Positions 44,042 through 55,069 of a stretch of DNA of 64,000 nt are shown here, in pieces. How positions within the stretch are numbered: position 1 is the first letter of the stretch; each line of letters opens with the position of its first letter. Source of the DNA: Oscillospiraceae bacterium (GTDB lineage: Bacteria > Bacillota > Clostridia > Oscillospirales > Acutalibacteraceae). The notes beneath the pieces were generated by a model. It made no database searches. It was given only the letters and a program-made list of their open reading frames with translations, and was not told where the DNA came from. The stretch lies in contig CACWPS010000005.1 in assembly GCA_902762875.1 (NCBI GenBank), positions 124,001-188,000 of the forward strand, given 5' to 3'. The position numbers were made by a program, and so were the translations under genes.

Positions 44042-44992
44042 ATGATAGAAATTGAAAAGCCCAGAATAGATACCGCAGAACTTACCGCTGACGGCAAGTA
44101 CGGCAAATTCGTTATGGAGCCGCTGGAGCGTGGCTATGCTACAACCCTCGGCAACAGTATGAGACGGGTGCTTTTATCCATTTTGCCCGGCGTAGCCGTT
44201 ACCTCGGTTAAGATTGACGGTGTTGTGCATGAGTTTTCCACCATTCCCGGAGTAAAAGAGGATGTAACCGAAATTATCCTCAACATCAAGGGTTTGATTG
44301 CAAAGCTCCATGCCGATACGGCGAAGAAGATTTATATTGAGGCAGAGGGTCCCGCAGTGGTTACCGCCGCTTCAATCAAGGCCGATTCCGAGGTTGAGAT
44401 TTTAAACCCCGATATGTATATTGCCACGCTTGATGCGGGAGCAAAGCTCAATATGGAGATGACTCTCGACAAGGGCAGGGGCTATGTACCCGCCGAGCAG
44501 AACAGACCGGCGCAGAATGTAATCGGCGTAATTCCCGTTGACTCTATTTATACGCCTGTGCTCAAGGCTAACTTCACGGTTGATAATACCCGTGTTGGTA
44601 ATGTTACCGATAAGGGCAAGCTTACCCTTGAGGTTTGGACAGACGGCTCTATTAAGGCAAACGAGGCGGTTTCAATGTCCGCTAAGGTGCTTATTGAGCA
44701 TTTTGAGCTGTTCCTTGACCTTACAGAGGGTGCCAGTGAGGCCCAGAGCATTATGGCAGAGAAGAGTGATAACGAGAAGGAAAAGGTTCTCGATCTCACC
44801 ATCGATGAATTGGATTTATCTGTCCGCAGCTTCAACTGCCTGAAGCGCGCAGGTATCAACACGGTTGAAGACCTTATCAACAAGTCCGAAGAGGATATGA
44901 TGAAGGTAAGGAACTTGGGCCGCAAGTCACTTGAAGAGGTTATCGCAAAGCTTAATTCCTTTGGCTTTACCCTCAAGCACGACGACGAATAA
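44042..44992 (+). CDS. rpoA: RNA polymerase alpha subunit
   Basis: 316 aa. The N-terminal assembly domain has [20 protein letters not shown] and the C-terminal domain has [20 protein letters not shown] followed by LGRKSLEEV, which binds UP elements and activators. GGAG lies 7-10 nt before the ATG. Intact, unlike rpoC. Confidence 0.98.
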   Translation: MIEIEKPRIDTAELTADGKYGKFVMEPLERGYATTLGNSMRRVLLSILPGVAVTSVKIDGVVHEFSTIPGVKEDVTEIILNIKGLIAKLHADTAKKIYIEAEGPAVVTAASIKADSEVEILNPDMYIATLDAGAKLNMEMTLDKGRGYVPAEQNRPAQNVIGVIPVDSIYTPVLKANFTVDNTRVGNVTDKGKLTLEVWTDGSIKANEAVSMSAKVLIEHFELFLDLTEGASEAQSIMAEKSDNEKEKVLDLTIDELDLSVRSFNCLKRAGINTVEDLINKSEEDMMKVRNLGRKSLEEVIAKLNSFGFTLKHDDE

Positions 44993-45009
44993 TTAAGGAG
45001 TGAATAGAA

Positions 45010-45351
45010 ATGCCGGGAACCCGTAAACTCGGAAGAACCAGCGATCACAGAACCGCCATGCTCAGAGCTATGGTGACATATCTGCTCGAAAACGGCAGAA
45101 TTGAGACTACTGTGACCCGCGCCAAAGAAGTAAGATCAATGGCAGAGAAGTATATTACACTCGCTAAGGATAACAATCTTAACGCTAAGCGTCAGGCAAT
45201 GGCCTTTATCACTAAGGAGGATGTTGTAGCAAAGCTCTTCAACGAAATTGCTCCTAAGTATAAGGATGTAAACGGCGGCTATTGCAGGATTGTTAAAACC
45301 GGTCCTCGCCGCGGCGATGCCGCCGAGATGGCGATTATCGAGTTGGTATAA
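45010..45351 (+). CDS. rplQ: Ribosomal protein L17
   Basis: 113 aa, at the tunnel exit. [20 protein letters not shown] and [20 protein letters not shown] are typical. AAGGAG precedes the ATG. Last gene of the ribosomal cluster; a terminator follows at 45485. The ECF module genes often found next are not here. Confidence 0.98.
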   Translation: MPGTRKLGRTSDHRTAMLRAMVTYLLENGRIETTVTRAKEVRSMAEKYITLAKDNNLNAKRQAMAFITKEDVVAKLFNEIAPKYKDVNGGYCRIVKTGPRRGDAAEMAIIELV

Positions 45352-45484
45352 CTCTCATTTGACGGCAAGGCTTGCTGTCAAAACAGCTTTAGTAGTCACA
45401 TTGGGCACGGCGCAGCGTAACAGTATATACGGCAAATTCCGTATTTTGCGCCGATAATGTGGGTACTAAACCGAAACAATCGAA

Positions 45485-45512
45485 AACCGCTCCGTAAGGG
45501 GCGGTTTTTTTG
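45485..45512 (+). terminator. Intrinsic terminator between rplQ and prfC
   Basis: AAACCGCTCC and GGGGCGGTTTTTTT form a compact stem with a T-run. Confidence 0.85.
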
Positions 45513-45521
45513 CGAAAATCG

Positions 45522-45550
45522 TTGATAATCCTTTTAATTTATGGTAAAAT
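45522..45550 (+). promoter_or_regulatory. Promoter of prfC
   Basis: TTGATA-N17-TAAAAT, about 37 nt before the GTG start. Confidence 0.75.
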
Positions 45551-45586
45551 TATTAATTAGTAAAAAAGGCTAAAGGAGAAATTTCG

Positions 45587-47179
45587 GTGACCGAATTAGA
45601 ACGAGAAATTGGAAGACGGCGCACTTTCGCTATCATATCCCACCCTGATGCAGGTAAAACCACACTTACGGAAAAATTCCTGCTTTACGGCGGCGCAATA
45701 CAGACCGCAGGCTCTGTTAAGGGAAAGGCAACCGCAAAGCATGCAGTTTCCGACTGGATGGAGCTTGAAAAACAGCGTGGAATTTCCATAACCTCCTCGG
45801 TAATGCAGTTTGAGTACGAGGGCTACTGCATAAATATACTTGATACTCCGGGGCATCAGGACTTCTCGGAGGACACCTACCGCACCCTTATGGCGGCGGA
45901 CAGTGCGGTTATGGTAATCGATGCGGCAAAGGGTATAGAGGCGCAAACAAGGAAGCTCTTTAAGGTGTGCGCTATGCGGCATATCCCGATTTTCACCTTT
46001 ATCAATAAGCTTGACCGTGAGGCGAGGGACCCCTTTGAGCTGCTTGATGAGCTTGAAAAGGAGTTCGGCATTGGCACCTATCCCGTAAACTGGCCTATCG
46101 GGTGCGGGGTGAGCTTCAAGGGGGTTTTCGACCGTGACAAGCGGGAGATTTTAACCTTTAACGAGTTTCATAAGGGTCAGGAAAGGCTTAACGCAATTAA
46201 GTGCGACATTACCGATACCGATAAATTAGATGAGCTTATAGGGGAGTACCAGCGTGCCGAGCTTGTTGACCAGATAGAGCTACTTGACGGGGCAAGCTTT
46301 GAGTTTGATATTGAAAAGGTCAGAAAGGGTGAGCTAACCCCCGTTTTCTTCGGCTCTGCCCTTACCAACTTCGGAATAGAGCCCTTCCTTGAAAACTTTC
46401 TTAAAATGACCACTTCGCCCCTGCCCCGCATTTCAGAGGGCAAGGAAATAAGCCCCTTTGACGAGAATTTTTCGGCATTTGCCTTTAAAATTCAGGCGAA
46501 TATGAATAAAAACCACCGTGATAGGATAACCTTTTTCCGTATATGCTCAGGCAAATTTGAGCGTGGTGCCGACTATTACCATGTTCAGGCGGGAAAGCCT
46601 GTGAGACTTTCACAGCCCCAGCAGATGATGGCAGAGGAACGGCAGGTTATAAATGAGGCATACGCAGGGGATATTATCGGAGTTTTTGACCCGGGTATCT
46701 ATTCCATAGGTGATACCGTATGTTCACAGAAATTGCAGGTTAAGTATGAGGGCATTCCCACCTTTGCCCCCGAGCATTTTGCCCTTATTGAACAGAAGGA
46801 CAGCCTTAAGCGAAAGCAGTTTGTAAAGGGTGTTGAGCAGATAGCCCAAGAGGGTGCAATACAGATTTTCCGTGAGCCCAACACGGGTATGGAGCGGGTA
46901 ATCGTGGGCGTTGTAGGTATATTGCAGTTAGAGGTGCTGGAATACCGCCTTAAAAACGAATACGGCGTTGATGTAATCCGCAACGACCTGCCGTATTCGT
47001 ATATCCGCTGGGTAAAGAATAAGGATATTGATATTAAATCCCTCAACCTTACTTCGGACACTAAGTGGGTGCAGGATTTTAAAAACAATAACCTCTTAAT
47101 ATTCACAAGCGAGTGGAATATTAACTGGGCAGAGGAACGCAACGAAGGACTTATTCTCGAGGATTTCAGTAAGGATTAA
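45587..47179 (+). CDS. prfC: Peptide chain release factor RF3
   Basis: 530 aa GTPase that recycles RF1/RF2 after termination. GTG start with AAGGAG upstream. G1 SHPDAGKTTLTE (about 18-29), G2/G3 with ITSSVMQFEY and LDTPGHQDFSEDTYR, and G4 NKLD (about 141) are intact. The RF3 C-terminal domain ends with IFTSEWNINWAEERN. Single-gene unit. RF3 is not universal in Firmicutes. Confidence 0.97.
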   Translation: MTELEREIGRRRTFAIISHPDAGKTTLTEKFLLYGGAIQTAGSVKGKATAKHAVSDWMELEKQRGISITSSVMQFEYEGYCINILDTPGHQDFSEDTYRTLMAADSAVMVIDAAKGIEAQTRKLFKVCAMRHIPIFTFINKLDREARDPFELLDELEKEFGIGTYPVNWPIGCGVSFKGVFDRDKREILTFNEFHKGQERLNAIKCDITDTDKLDELIGEYQRAELVDQIELLDGASFEFDIEKVRKGELTPVFFGSALTNFGIEPFLENFLKMTTSPLPRISEGKEISPFDENFSAFAFKIQANMNKNHRDRITFFRICSGKFERGADYYHVQAGKPVRLSQPQQMMAEERQVINEAYAGDIIGVFDPGIYSIGDTVCSQKLQVKYEGIPTFAPEHFALIEQKDSLKRKQFVKGVEQIAQEGAIQIFREPNTGMERVIVGVVGILQLEVLEYRLKNEYGVDVIRNDLPYSYIRWVKNKDIDIKSLNLTSDTKWVQDFKNNNLLIFTSEWNINWAEERNEGLILEDFSKD

Positions 47180-47217
47180 AAAGGAATGTCGCATCAATCT
47201 TAAAGTATAAAAACAAA

Positions 47218-47340
47218 GGCCCCCTTGCCTAAAGGGGGCTGTCGCGGCGAAGCCGTGACTGGGGGATATTAGGTTTGTAGAAATCATGAATATATCCCTC
47301 CACCGCTAAAGCGGTCCCCCTCCCTTTAGGCAAGGGAGGC
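47218..47340. repeat. Intergenic palindromic repeat, family A (copy 5)
   Basis: GGCCCCCTTGCCTAAAGGGG at one end and CCCTTTAGGCAAGGGAGGC at the other, with CCGCTAAAGCGG and GCGGCGAAGCCG inner palindromes. Confidence 0.78.
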
Positions 47341-47390
47341 TTATTGGTGCAAAACGCTTTTAATGGGACAGCACCTTTTTAGAGCTGTAA

Positions 47391-47522
47391 TCAGAAATTG
47401 TTGTTATTATTGTTGTTCTTGTTCTGATTGTTATTCTGGTTGTTTTTATTCTGATTGTTGTTCTTGTTCTGGTTATTATTCTGGTTGTTGTTCTGGTTAT
47501 TCTTGTTCTGGTTGTTTTCCAT
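47391..47522 (-). CDS. Asn/Gln-rich micro-ORF (43 aa)
   Basis: ATG 47522 with GGGGTGA about 7 nt upstream on the minus strand, ending TGA at 47391. The peptide is almost pure Asn (29), Gln (7) and Lys (4), after MEN and ending F. The pattern is NQNKNNQNNNQ-like repeats. It follows the tatD gene by 53 nt in the same direction. The Shine-Dalgarno lies in the 3' arm of a CACCCCGC/GCGGGGTG hairpin (about 47530-47567), so its translation could be controlled. Similar Asn-rich small proteins exist in Clostridia with no known function. It may also be a simple triplet-repeat tract. Confidence 0.5.
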   Translation of the reverse strand: MENNQNKNNQNNNQNNNQNKNNNQNKNNQNNNQNKNNNNNNNF

Positions 47523-47575
47523 TAAAAATCACCCCGCTTTCAGGTTTATTATCTGTAAAGGCGGGGTGAAATATA

Positions 47576-48361
47576 CTATATACCGAATAAATTTTCCGTG
47601 TTTTTCCTTGCAGAGCTTAGCACCTGTTCAACCGTTGTGCTTCTTAATTCTGCAATTTTTTTTGCGGTGTAATAAATCATATCCGAATGATTTATCTCCC
47701 CTCTGTAGGGAACAGGGGTTAAATAGGGAGCGTCGGTTTCAAGCAAAAAGCGGTCCTCGGGGAGCATTTCTACAACTTCGGGGAGCTTTTTTGCATTTTT
47801 AAAGGTTATAACTCCCCCGATTCCTATATACATACCTAATTCCAGTATTTCCCTTGCCATTTCACGACTTCCCGAAAAGCTGTGAACAACACCCCTTGGG
47901 CGGTGCTTTTTTAAAAGCTCAAGGGTGTCTGCGTGGGCGTCTCGGTCATGGACGATAACGGGGAGTCTTAACCTGTTTGCAAGGATTAACTGCTCCTCAA
48001 AAAGGGCTATTTGCTCCTCCTTATTGTCCGAAACCCAATAATAATCCAAGCCGATTTCGCCTATGGCAACGCACTTTTTATGCTTTGAAAGCTCCTCAAT
48101 TTCTGCCGCTGTTCCGCCGTCGATATTCTCGGGGTGAACACCTACTGCGGCGTAAATATATGGGTACTTTTCGGCATAGACAAGGGCCTTTTTTGAAGAC
48201 AGGGTATCGCACCCGCAGTTGATTACGCCGCATACACCGTGACGGGGCAGAGCCTCTAAAAGCTCATCACGGATTCCGTCGAATTTTGCATCGTCATAGT
48301 GGGCGTGGCTGTCGAAAATCAGGGGCTCGTTTAAAGGGCATTCCTCTAAAAAATCACTCAT
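47576..48361 (-). CDS. TatD-family metal-dependent DNase
   Basis: 261 aa. The metal ligand motif FDSHAHYDD lies near residue 17, GEIGLDYYW at about 97, and IVHDRDAH and VVHSFSGS further on, then LLETDAPYLTPVPYRG. This is the TatD/YcfH family of 3'-5' exonucleases involved in DNA repair or degradation. It starts 4 nt inside the end of metG (ATG overlaps the TAA region), typical of metG-tatD operons in Firmicutes. Confidence 0.93.
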   Translation of the reverse strand: MSDFLEECPLNEPLIFDSHAHYDDAKFDGIRDELLEALPRHGVCGVINCGCDTLSSKKALVYAEKYPYIYAAVGVHPENIDGGTAAEIEELSKHKKCVAIGEIGLDYYWVSDNKEEQIALFEEQLILANRLRLPVIVHDRDAHADTLELLKKHRPRGVVHSFSGSREMAREILELGMYIGIGGVITFKNAKKLPEVVEMLPEDRFLLETDAPYLTPVPYRGEINHSDMIYYTAKKIAELRSTTVEQVLSSARKNTENLFGI

Positions 48362-50259
48362 CTTATCTTACTTCCCGCAGGGACGCCGTCAATAAACAGC
48401 ACCTTAACATCGTCCTTAGCGCAGTCGGCGGCTAAAATCATACCGTTTGACTCGACACCGCAAAGCTTTGCGGGCTTTAGGTTTGCCACAACGATTACGG
48501 TGTGGCCGATAAGCTCGTCAGGGGTATAGTAGTTGGCAATACCCGAGGCTACGGTTCTGGGTGTTCCGCTGCCGTCATCAAGGGTTAATTTCAAAAGCTT
48601 TTTCGCCTTGGGAATAGGCTCGCAGGCGGTGATTTTAGCGGCTTTAAGCTCCACCTTGGCAAAATCCTCTATACCTATCTGTGCGATACCCTCAACCTTT
48701 TCAGGCTCTGCCTTTGCCTCGTTTTCGGCGGCAATTTCGGCTAAAACCTTTTCAACATCCAAACGGGGGAAGAGGTTAGCGGTTTCCTCGGGGGTGTAGC
48801 TGTCAGGTGTGCGAAGCTCCTCGCTGACACTGTCCCCCGCAATGCTTTTCGCCGTGTCGGGCATAATGGGACTAAGTAATGTGCCGATAATTTTTATAAG
48901 GTCTAAAAGGTTGTAAAGAACATCGTTAAGGCGGTCTTTTTGCGCCTCGTCCTTTGCTAGTGCCCAGGGCATCGTTTCGTCAATATACTTGTTGCAACGC
49001 TTAGCCAAATCCAAAACAGCGGCACAGGCATCGGCATTACGGTAATCGTCCATACACTTGTGGTATTTTGAAATGCAGTCTTCGGCAAAGGAGAAAAGCT
49101 CTTTATCTAAAGCTTCTGTAATTTCGTGCTTTACTACAGTACCGCCGAAATACTTTTTGGTCATAGCCACGGTACGGCTTACAAGGTTGCCTATGGTATT
49201 TGCAAGGTCGGCGTTAAAGACATTTATAAAGCTTTCATAGGTAAAGGTGCCGTCATTACCGAAGGGCATTTGAGAAAGCAGATAGTAACGAACCGCATCG
49301 GCACCGAAGCGCTTTGCCAATTCGTCGGCATAAACCACATTGCCCTTGGATTTTGACATTTTGTCTTCACCTACAAGCACCCAAGGATGCCCTAAAACCT
49401 GCTTAGGCAGGGGAAGTCCTAAAGCCATTAAAATGATAGGCCAGTAAATGGTGTGGAAGCGGACAATATCCTTACCTATAACATGCAGGTCGGCAGGCCA
49501 AAGCTGGCTGAACTTATCGCTGCTGCCGTCGGGATTGTAGCCGATACCCGTAATGTAGTTGGAAAGAGCGTCAATCCAAACATAGATTACATGCTTATCG
49601 TCAAACTCAACCGGCACACCCCATTTAAAGGAGGAACGGGAAACACAAAGGTCTTGAAGTCCCGGCTTTAGGAAGTTGTTTATCATCTCGTTTTTGCGGG
49701 ATTCGGGCTTAATGAAATCGGGGTTTTCCTCGAAATATTTAAGCAGTCTGTCTTGATATTTGCTAAGCCTTAAGAAATAAGCCTCTTCCTTAGAGTCGAC
49801 AACCTCTCTGCCGCAGTCGGGACATTTGCCGTCTACCAACTGGGATTCGGTATAAAAAGACTCACAGGGAACACAGTACTTGCCCTCATAGGTGCTTTTG
49901 TAAATATCCCCCTGCTCGTAAAGCTTGGTGAAAATTCTCTGTACCGCCTTTTCGTGGTCGGCATCGGTGGTACGGATAAATTTATCGTAGGAAGTGTTAA
50001 GGCTGTCCCAAACCGCCTTAATGGTTGCGGCGGCATTATCCACATACTCCTTAGGAGTAATGCCCTGCGCCTTGGCCTTTTCCTCAATTTTCTGCCCGTG
50101 CTCGTCGGAGCCGGTCATCAGGTAAACCTCATAGCCCATCTGCTTTTTATAGCGTGCTATCATATCCGCAAGCACAATATCATAGGCATTGCCTATATGG
50201 GGCTTGCTGGAAGCGTAGGCTATTGCGGTTGTAATATAAAACTTTTTCTTTTCGGACAT
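48358..50259 (-). CDS. metG: Methionyl-tRNA synthetase
   Basis: 633 aa class I synthetase. Start chosen at ATG 50259, 7 nt after AGGAGG; an ATG two codons earlier overlaps that site. HIGNAY (HIGH motif) is near residue 20 and KMSKSKG (KMSKS) near 300. Zinc ligands lie in CVPCESFY and CPDCGR. The C-terminal tRNA-binding EMAP/Trbp111-like domain is about 525-633 (FAKVELKAAKI). Sits in an operon rlmB-pseudoATPase-metG-tatD. Confidence 0.97.
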   Translation of the reverse strand: MSEKKKFYITTAIAYASSKPHIGNAYDIVLADMIARYKKQMGYEVYLMTGSDEHGQKIEEKAKAQGITPKEYVDNAAATIKAVWDSLNTSYDKFIRTTDADHEKAVQRIFTKLYEQGDIYKSTYEGKYCVPCESFYTESQLVDGKCPDCGREVVDSKEEAYFLRLSKYQDRLLKYFEENPDFIKPESRKNEMINNFLKPGLQDLCVSRSSFKWGVPVEFDDKHVIYVWIDALSNYITGIGYNPDGSSDKFSQLWPADLHVIGKDIVRFHTIYWPIILMALGLPLPKQVLGHPWVLVGEDKMSKSKGNVVYADELAKRFGADAVRYYLLSQMPFGNDGTFTYESFINVFNADLANTIGNLVSRTVAMTKKYFGGTVVKHEITEALDKELFSFAEDCISKYHKCMDDYRNADACAAVLDLAKRCNKYIDETMPWALAKDEAQKDRLNDVLYNLLDLIKIIGTLLSPIMPDTAKSIAGDSVSEELRTPDSYTPEETANLFPRLDVEKVLAEIAAENEAKAEPEKVEGIAQIGIEDFAKVELKAAKITACEPIPKAKKLLKLTLDDGSGTPRTVASGIANYYTPDELIGHTVIVVANLKPAKLCGVESNGMILAADCAKDDVKVLFIDGVPAGSKIR

Positions 50260-50270
50260 AATCATTCCTC

Positions 50271-52913
50271 CTATGGTTTCTGTGTTAAATATAAAATATA
50301 GGAAACAACAGCCGATATAAGGCTGTAAAACAGTACTGTGGTTCCGCCCATAAGGGAGCCCGAGCCGTCAAATGACATATAGGCAAACAGCACTGAGCCC
50401 AAAGCCGCCGAAATCACATAAAGAACTGTAAGCAAAAGGTTTGACTTTTTAATCTTTGACGCATTGCTTATAATGGCGGCAAGGCCCAAAGGATTGCTCT
50501 TATATGCGGCGGGAGCAGAGTAGGAAGGTGTGGGGGTGACTGCATTTTTATACATATGACAGCCTGCGGCGCTCATAACCTTAACCGAATCGCTGTAAAG
50601 ACCGAAATAGTCGCAAATCATTTCCTCGGTCATATTAGGGTCGGAGCTGTTAATTAACATCGTAACCCCTAAAGCCGACACACGGCGCAATTCCTTTGCT
50701 ATATCCTCTCTTACGGTGTAGCTTACGGTTATTAAGGCACAGGCCTTATCCTGTGAGGCGACATATACAGGGAAAAGTCCCTGACGGAGTATCTTTCGGT
50801 CAAGCTCGACATTCGGAACCTCAATTCCGTGTGCCTCCATAAGGGTGCGGTTGCCTATAAATAAAAGCTTATCGTCAACCCAGCCAGAAATACCCATTCT
50901 GTCCTCGTATTTTACGGTGTCCGAATCGGGTAAAACCGTGTTCCCGCCCGTGCCCGCTATTTTTTTGAAGATAGGGGCTAAGGGGCTTCTCATAGCCTCT
51001 GTAAGAGATGCGGCACGGATTATTGTATCGTCAATGCTGTTGTCGGACAAAACTTGAAGTCTGTGCAGCTGTACCGTGCCAGAGGGGAAAAGCTCATCTG
51101 CGGAGAATACCGCCGCATTGGCGTTTTCAACCCGCTCTGCTCCCGTTTTTCCCGCAATCATCGCCCCCATTTTGGCAAGGCGCTTTGCAGAGGAATAAAG
51201 GGGTAAATTATCTATCATAAATATTACGGGCAATGCGGCAAAGCACTGAATTGCCGCCGCACTGTAAAAGCCGTATAATACGCCGTCAAAATAAGCGGTA
51301 CAGGCAAGACCCACCACAACCGAAAGTAAAAGCGAAATCACCGTTATTACGGGCAATTTCCCCGATAAAACTATTCTAAAGGTGGAATATTTCATATAAC
51401 TGTCAATATGCTTTGTCCTTTGGGGAGCGGCGGCGAGAACATCACCCTCAATGGCATTTTTCGCCATAGCAAAGGTTACCGCTTGGTCGCCTATAAGCTT
51501 CACCGCCCGTTTGGGTGAAGAAAGGGAGATTTGCTTAAAGCCCGCCAACATATAGCCCGCATTCCAGAAGGAGCTCAACGCACGGACAAAGAGTATTACC
51601 GCACCTAAAAGTATAAGGTCAAGGGCAATTTCATTTTTAAATACCGCTGTTATACCGTAGGCTATAACCGAAACCGAGGCGGTAACCGACAGTACATCAG
51701 GGTTAGAGTGACGGCTGAAAATTTTGGGGAGACTTTTGAACATATCTGCATTAATAACTGTTATTATTCCCAAAACTGCGGTACATATTATGTTTGCCGC
51801 CATAGTGTGGGCAAGCAGCATTTCGGACATAAAGGGGAGCTTTGCAATGCACAGCAAAATAAGTCCCAATCCCGAGAAAACCGTTCTTAAAAAGGCAGAG
51901 CGCTTTTTTACAGATAACTGCCTAAGTATTCGCTTTGCATCCTTTTCGTCGGAAAATTCCTCTTTGGGTATGTATTCCTCAAACTCCGACTGCTCAAGCT
52001 GAACCTTGTTTTCAGGTTCTTCGGCACCCGCTTCGGGCAGACCTGTAAGCTCACCCGTTAAATCAATCGGTCTTGTCCTTGAGCTTACGCTTATGCGAGA
52101 GGTGTTATTTACATCTGCTACGGGGGTGAATTTAATGGTGGCTGTGTTGTGAATATCAGGCGTTTCGGGCTCTTTTTGGGGAGCGGACGGGTCAATGTCC
52201 GAAATTACGGATACATTGGTTTGCACCTGTCCCACCTTTGAAAGGGAAGAAATAAGGTCCTCAAACGCTTCGTTTTCGGGGGCTTTATTGCTCTTTGTCT
52301 CTTCGTCGGGCTTTGGCGCCTCGGGCTCGGCTTCAACACTATACTTACCAAGGTCGTCAAAGGATATTTCATATTTTTGTGAGAGCTTGTCAAGCGCCCT
52401 TTTGCTTTCGCTGTTTAAGATTTCCGCCACGCTTTCAAGCCTGTAGGTGGGGGCGGATTCCATGGCGCTCTCCCCCTCTTCGCCGTCAAGGATAAAGGGA
52501 CGGCATTTCTCAAGCAAGGAGGGCTCTTCTGATTCTGTCGGCTCTTTCGGTTCGGGAGCTTTCTCCGCTACAGAGGGATAGGACTGCTTTTCTCTCTTTA
52601 CCTTATTAAAGCTTTCCGAAAAGGCGCTCAAATCAAAGTCTTCCTCCTCTGCGGGGGTCGATTTTTCTTCTGCGGGCTCCTGCTCGGATTCGGTGTTTGC
52701 CGTATTTTCAAGCATACGCTTTTTAAGGGAATCCAAAGCCCCCGTTGAAGCTATTTCACCCTCTTCGGAATTTGACGCAAAGTTTAAAACCTCATCAGGA
52801 GTAAGTGCGTGCTCGGGGTGCAGAGAACTGTTCTGCCCGAAGGTGTATTCGTTATTGTCTTCATCAAACAGATAAAACAATTCTTCGTTTTTCTTTTTTG
52901 AAAAAAATCTCAT
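50271..52913 (-). CDS. P-type-ATPase-like membrane pseudoenzyme with long acidic N-terminus
   Basis: 880 aa. The first 330 residues are acidic, Glu/Ser/Pro-rich and likely disordered. Then come about six membrane helices and a cytoplasmic region that aligns by pattern with P1B-type ATPases: NRTLMEAHGIEVP matches the nucleotide domain and LRRVSALGVTMLINSSD matches the 'TGD' region. Key catalytic motifs are lost: the DKTGT phosphorylation site is replaced by FSADELFPSGT, the TM CPC motif by ALPV, and TGD by NSSD. It cannot form the usual aspartyl phosphate. AAAGGAGG precedes the ATG, which overlaps the rlmB stop by 4 nt. Function unknown; perhaps a sensor or scaffold. Confidence 0.75.
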   Translation of the reverse strand: MRFFSKKKNEELFYLFDEDNNEYTFGQNSSLHPEHALTPDEVLNFASNSEEGEIASTGALDSLKKRMLENTANTESEQEPAEEKSTPAEEEDFDLSAFSESFNKVKREKQSYPSVAEKAPEPKEPTESEEPSLLEKCRPFILDGEEGESAMESAPTYRLESVAEILNSESKRALDKLSQKYEISFDDLGKYSVEAEPEAPKPDEETKSNKAPENEAFEDLISSLSKVGQVQTNVSVISDIDPSAPQKEPETPDIHNTATIKFTPVADVNNTSRISVSSRTRPIDLTGELTGLPEAGAEEPENKVQLEQSEFEEYIPKEEFSDEKDAKRILRQLSVKKRSAFLRTVFSGLGLILLCIAKLPFMSEMLLAHTMAANIICTAVLGIITVINADMFKSLPKIFSRHSNPDVLSVTASVSVIAYGITAVFKNEIALDLILLGAVILFVRALSSFWNAGYMLAGFKQISLSSPKRAVKLIGDQAVTFAMAKNAIEGDVLAAAPQRTKHIDSYMKYSTFRIVLSGKLPVITVISLLLSVVVGLACTAYFDGVLYGFYSAAAIQCFAALPVIFMIDNLPLYSSAKRLAKMGAMIAGKTGAERVENANAAVFSADELFPSGTVQLHRLQVLSDNSIDDTIIRAASLTEAMRSPLAPIFKKIAGTGGNTVLPDSDTVKYEDRMGISGWVDDKLLFIGNRTLMEAHGIEVPNVELDRKILRQGLFPVYVASQDKACALITVSYTVREDIAKELRRVSALGVTMLINSSDPNMTEEMICDYFGLYSDSVKVMSAAGCHMYKNAVTPTPSYSAPAAYKSNPLGLAAIISNASKIKKSNLLLTVLYVISAALGSVLFAYMSFDGSGSLMGGTTVLFYSLISAVVSYILYLTQKP

Positions 52914-53668
52914 AACTGCCTCCTTTTTCGCACGACCTCGTACATAAGCACACCCGCCGCCACCGAGGCGTTAAGGGAGTTGATTTTACCAAACATAGGC
53001 AGGCTTACTATCCCGTCACATTTTTTGGCGGTAAGTGCGCCTATTCCGCTGCCCTCGTTGCCGATTACAAGGGCTAAGGAACAGTCAAAATCTGTTTTTG
53101 TGTAATCGCCGCCGTCCATATCTGCGCCGAAAACCCAAACACCTTTTTCTTTCAGCTCGTCTATTGTATTGGCAATATTATTAACCCTTGCCACAGGCAT
53201 ATATTCGAGTGCCCCGCATGCCGCCTTTGCAACGGTTGCGTTAAGTGAGGCGCTCCTGCGCTTGGGTATTATTATACCGTGTGCGCCGCAAATTTCGGCA
53301 GTTCTTATAATTGCGCCCAAATTGTGGGGGTCTTCTATTTCATCGCATATTATTATGAATGGCTTTTCTTGCTTTTGCTCTGCAAGGGCGAAAATATCCT
53401 CGACCGTGGCATATTCCTGCGAGGCGAACATAACCGCCACACCCTGATGGTTGGCTCCGCCGCAGTAATAGTCAAGCTTTTGGGGGCTTACCTCTTTTAT
53501 AAGCACACCCTTTGCACGGCACTTAGCGATTATAGCCGTAACCGAGCCCCCCGAAACACCGTGAGCCACAAGCAGACGGTCAATTTCTCTGCCCGAGCGC
53601 ACCGCTTCAAGCACGGGGTTTCTTCCGCATATTATATTTCCTGTGCGTTCTGTGTTTGTATTATCCAT
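52910..53668 (-). CDS. rlmB: 23S rRNA (guanosine-2'-O)-methyltransferase RlmB/TrmH family
   Basis: 252 aa SPOUT methyltransferase. An N-terminal L30e-like RNA-binding domain (about 10-85) is followed by the knot domain: DEIEDPHNLGAIIRTAEICG, LVIGNEGSGIG and SLPMFGKINSLNASVAAGVL. These are SpoU motifs 1-3. Probably methylates 23S rRNA; the exact site is not determined by sequence. First gene of the minus-strand operon. Confidence 0.92.
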   Translation of the reverse strand: MDNTNTERTGNIICGRNPVLEAVRSGREIDRLLVAHGVSGGSVTAIIAKCRAKGVLIKEVSPQKLDYYCGGANHQGVAVMFASQEYATVEDIFALAEQKQEKPFIIICDEIEDPHNLGAIIRTAEICGAHGIIIPKRRSASLNATVAKAACGALEYMPVARVNNIANTIDELKEKGVWVFGADMDGGDYTKTDFDCSLALVIGNEGSGIGALTAKKCDGIVSLPMFGKINSLNASVAAGVLMYEVVRKRRQL

Positions 53669-53785
53669 ATTTTTAACTATCCTTTAAACACTATATTCCA
53701 ATCATATATTATACCACAAACTGTCGAAAATTAAAATAGGTAATTTTATTAATAAACCGAAAATATGCAGAAATAATATATATAA

Positions 53786-55048
<1,263 letters not shown>

Positions 55049-55069
55049 AGACAAAATGCTTATAAGCAG

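Noticed and set aside
47363..47569. Plus-strand Cys/Ser/Tyr-rich 68-codon ORF
   Set aside because: It is the antisense reading of the Asn/Gln micro-ORF triplet tract; no ribosome-binding site.
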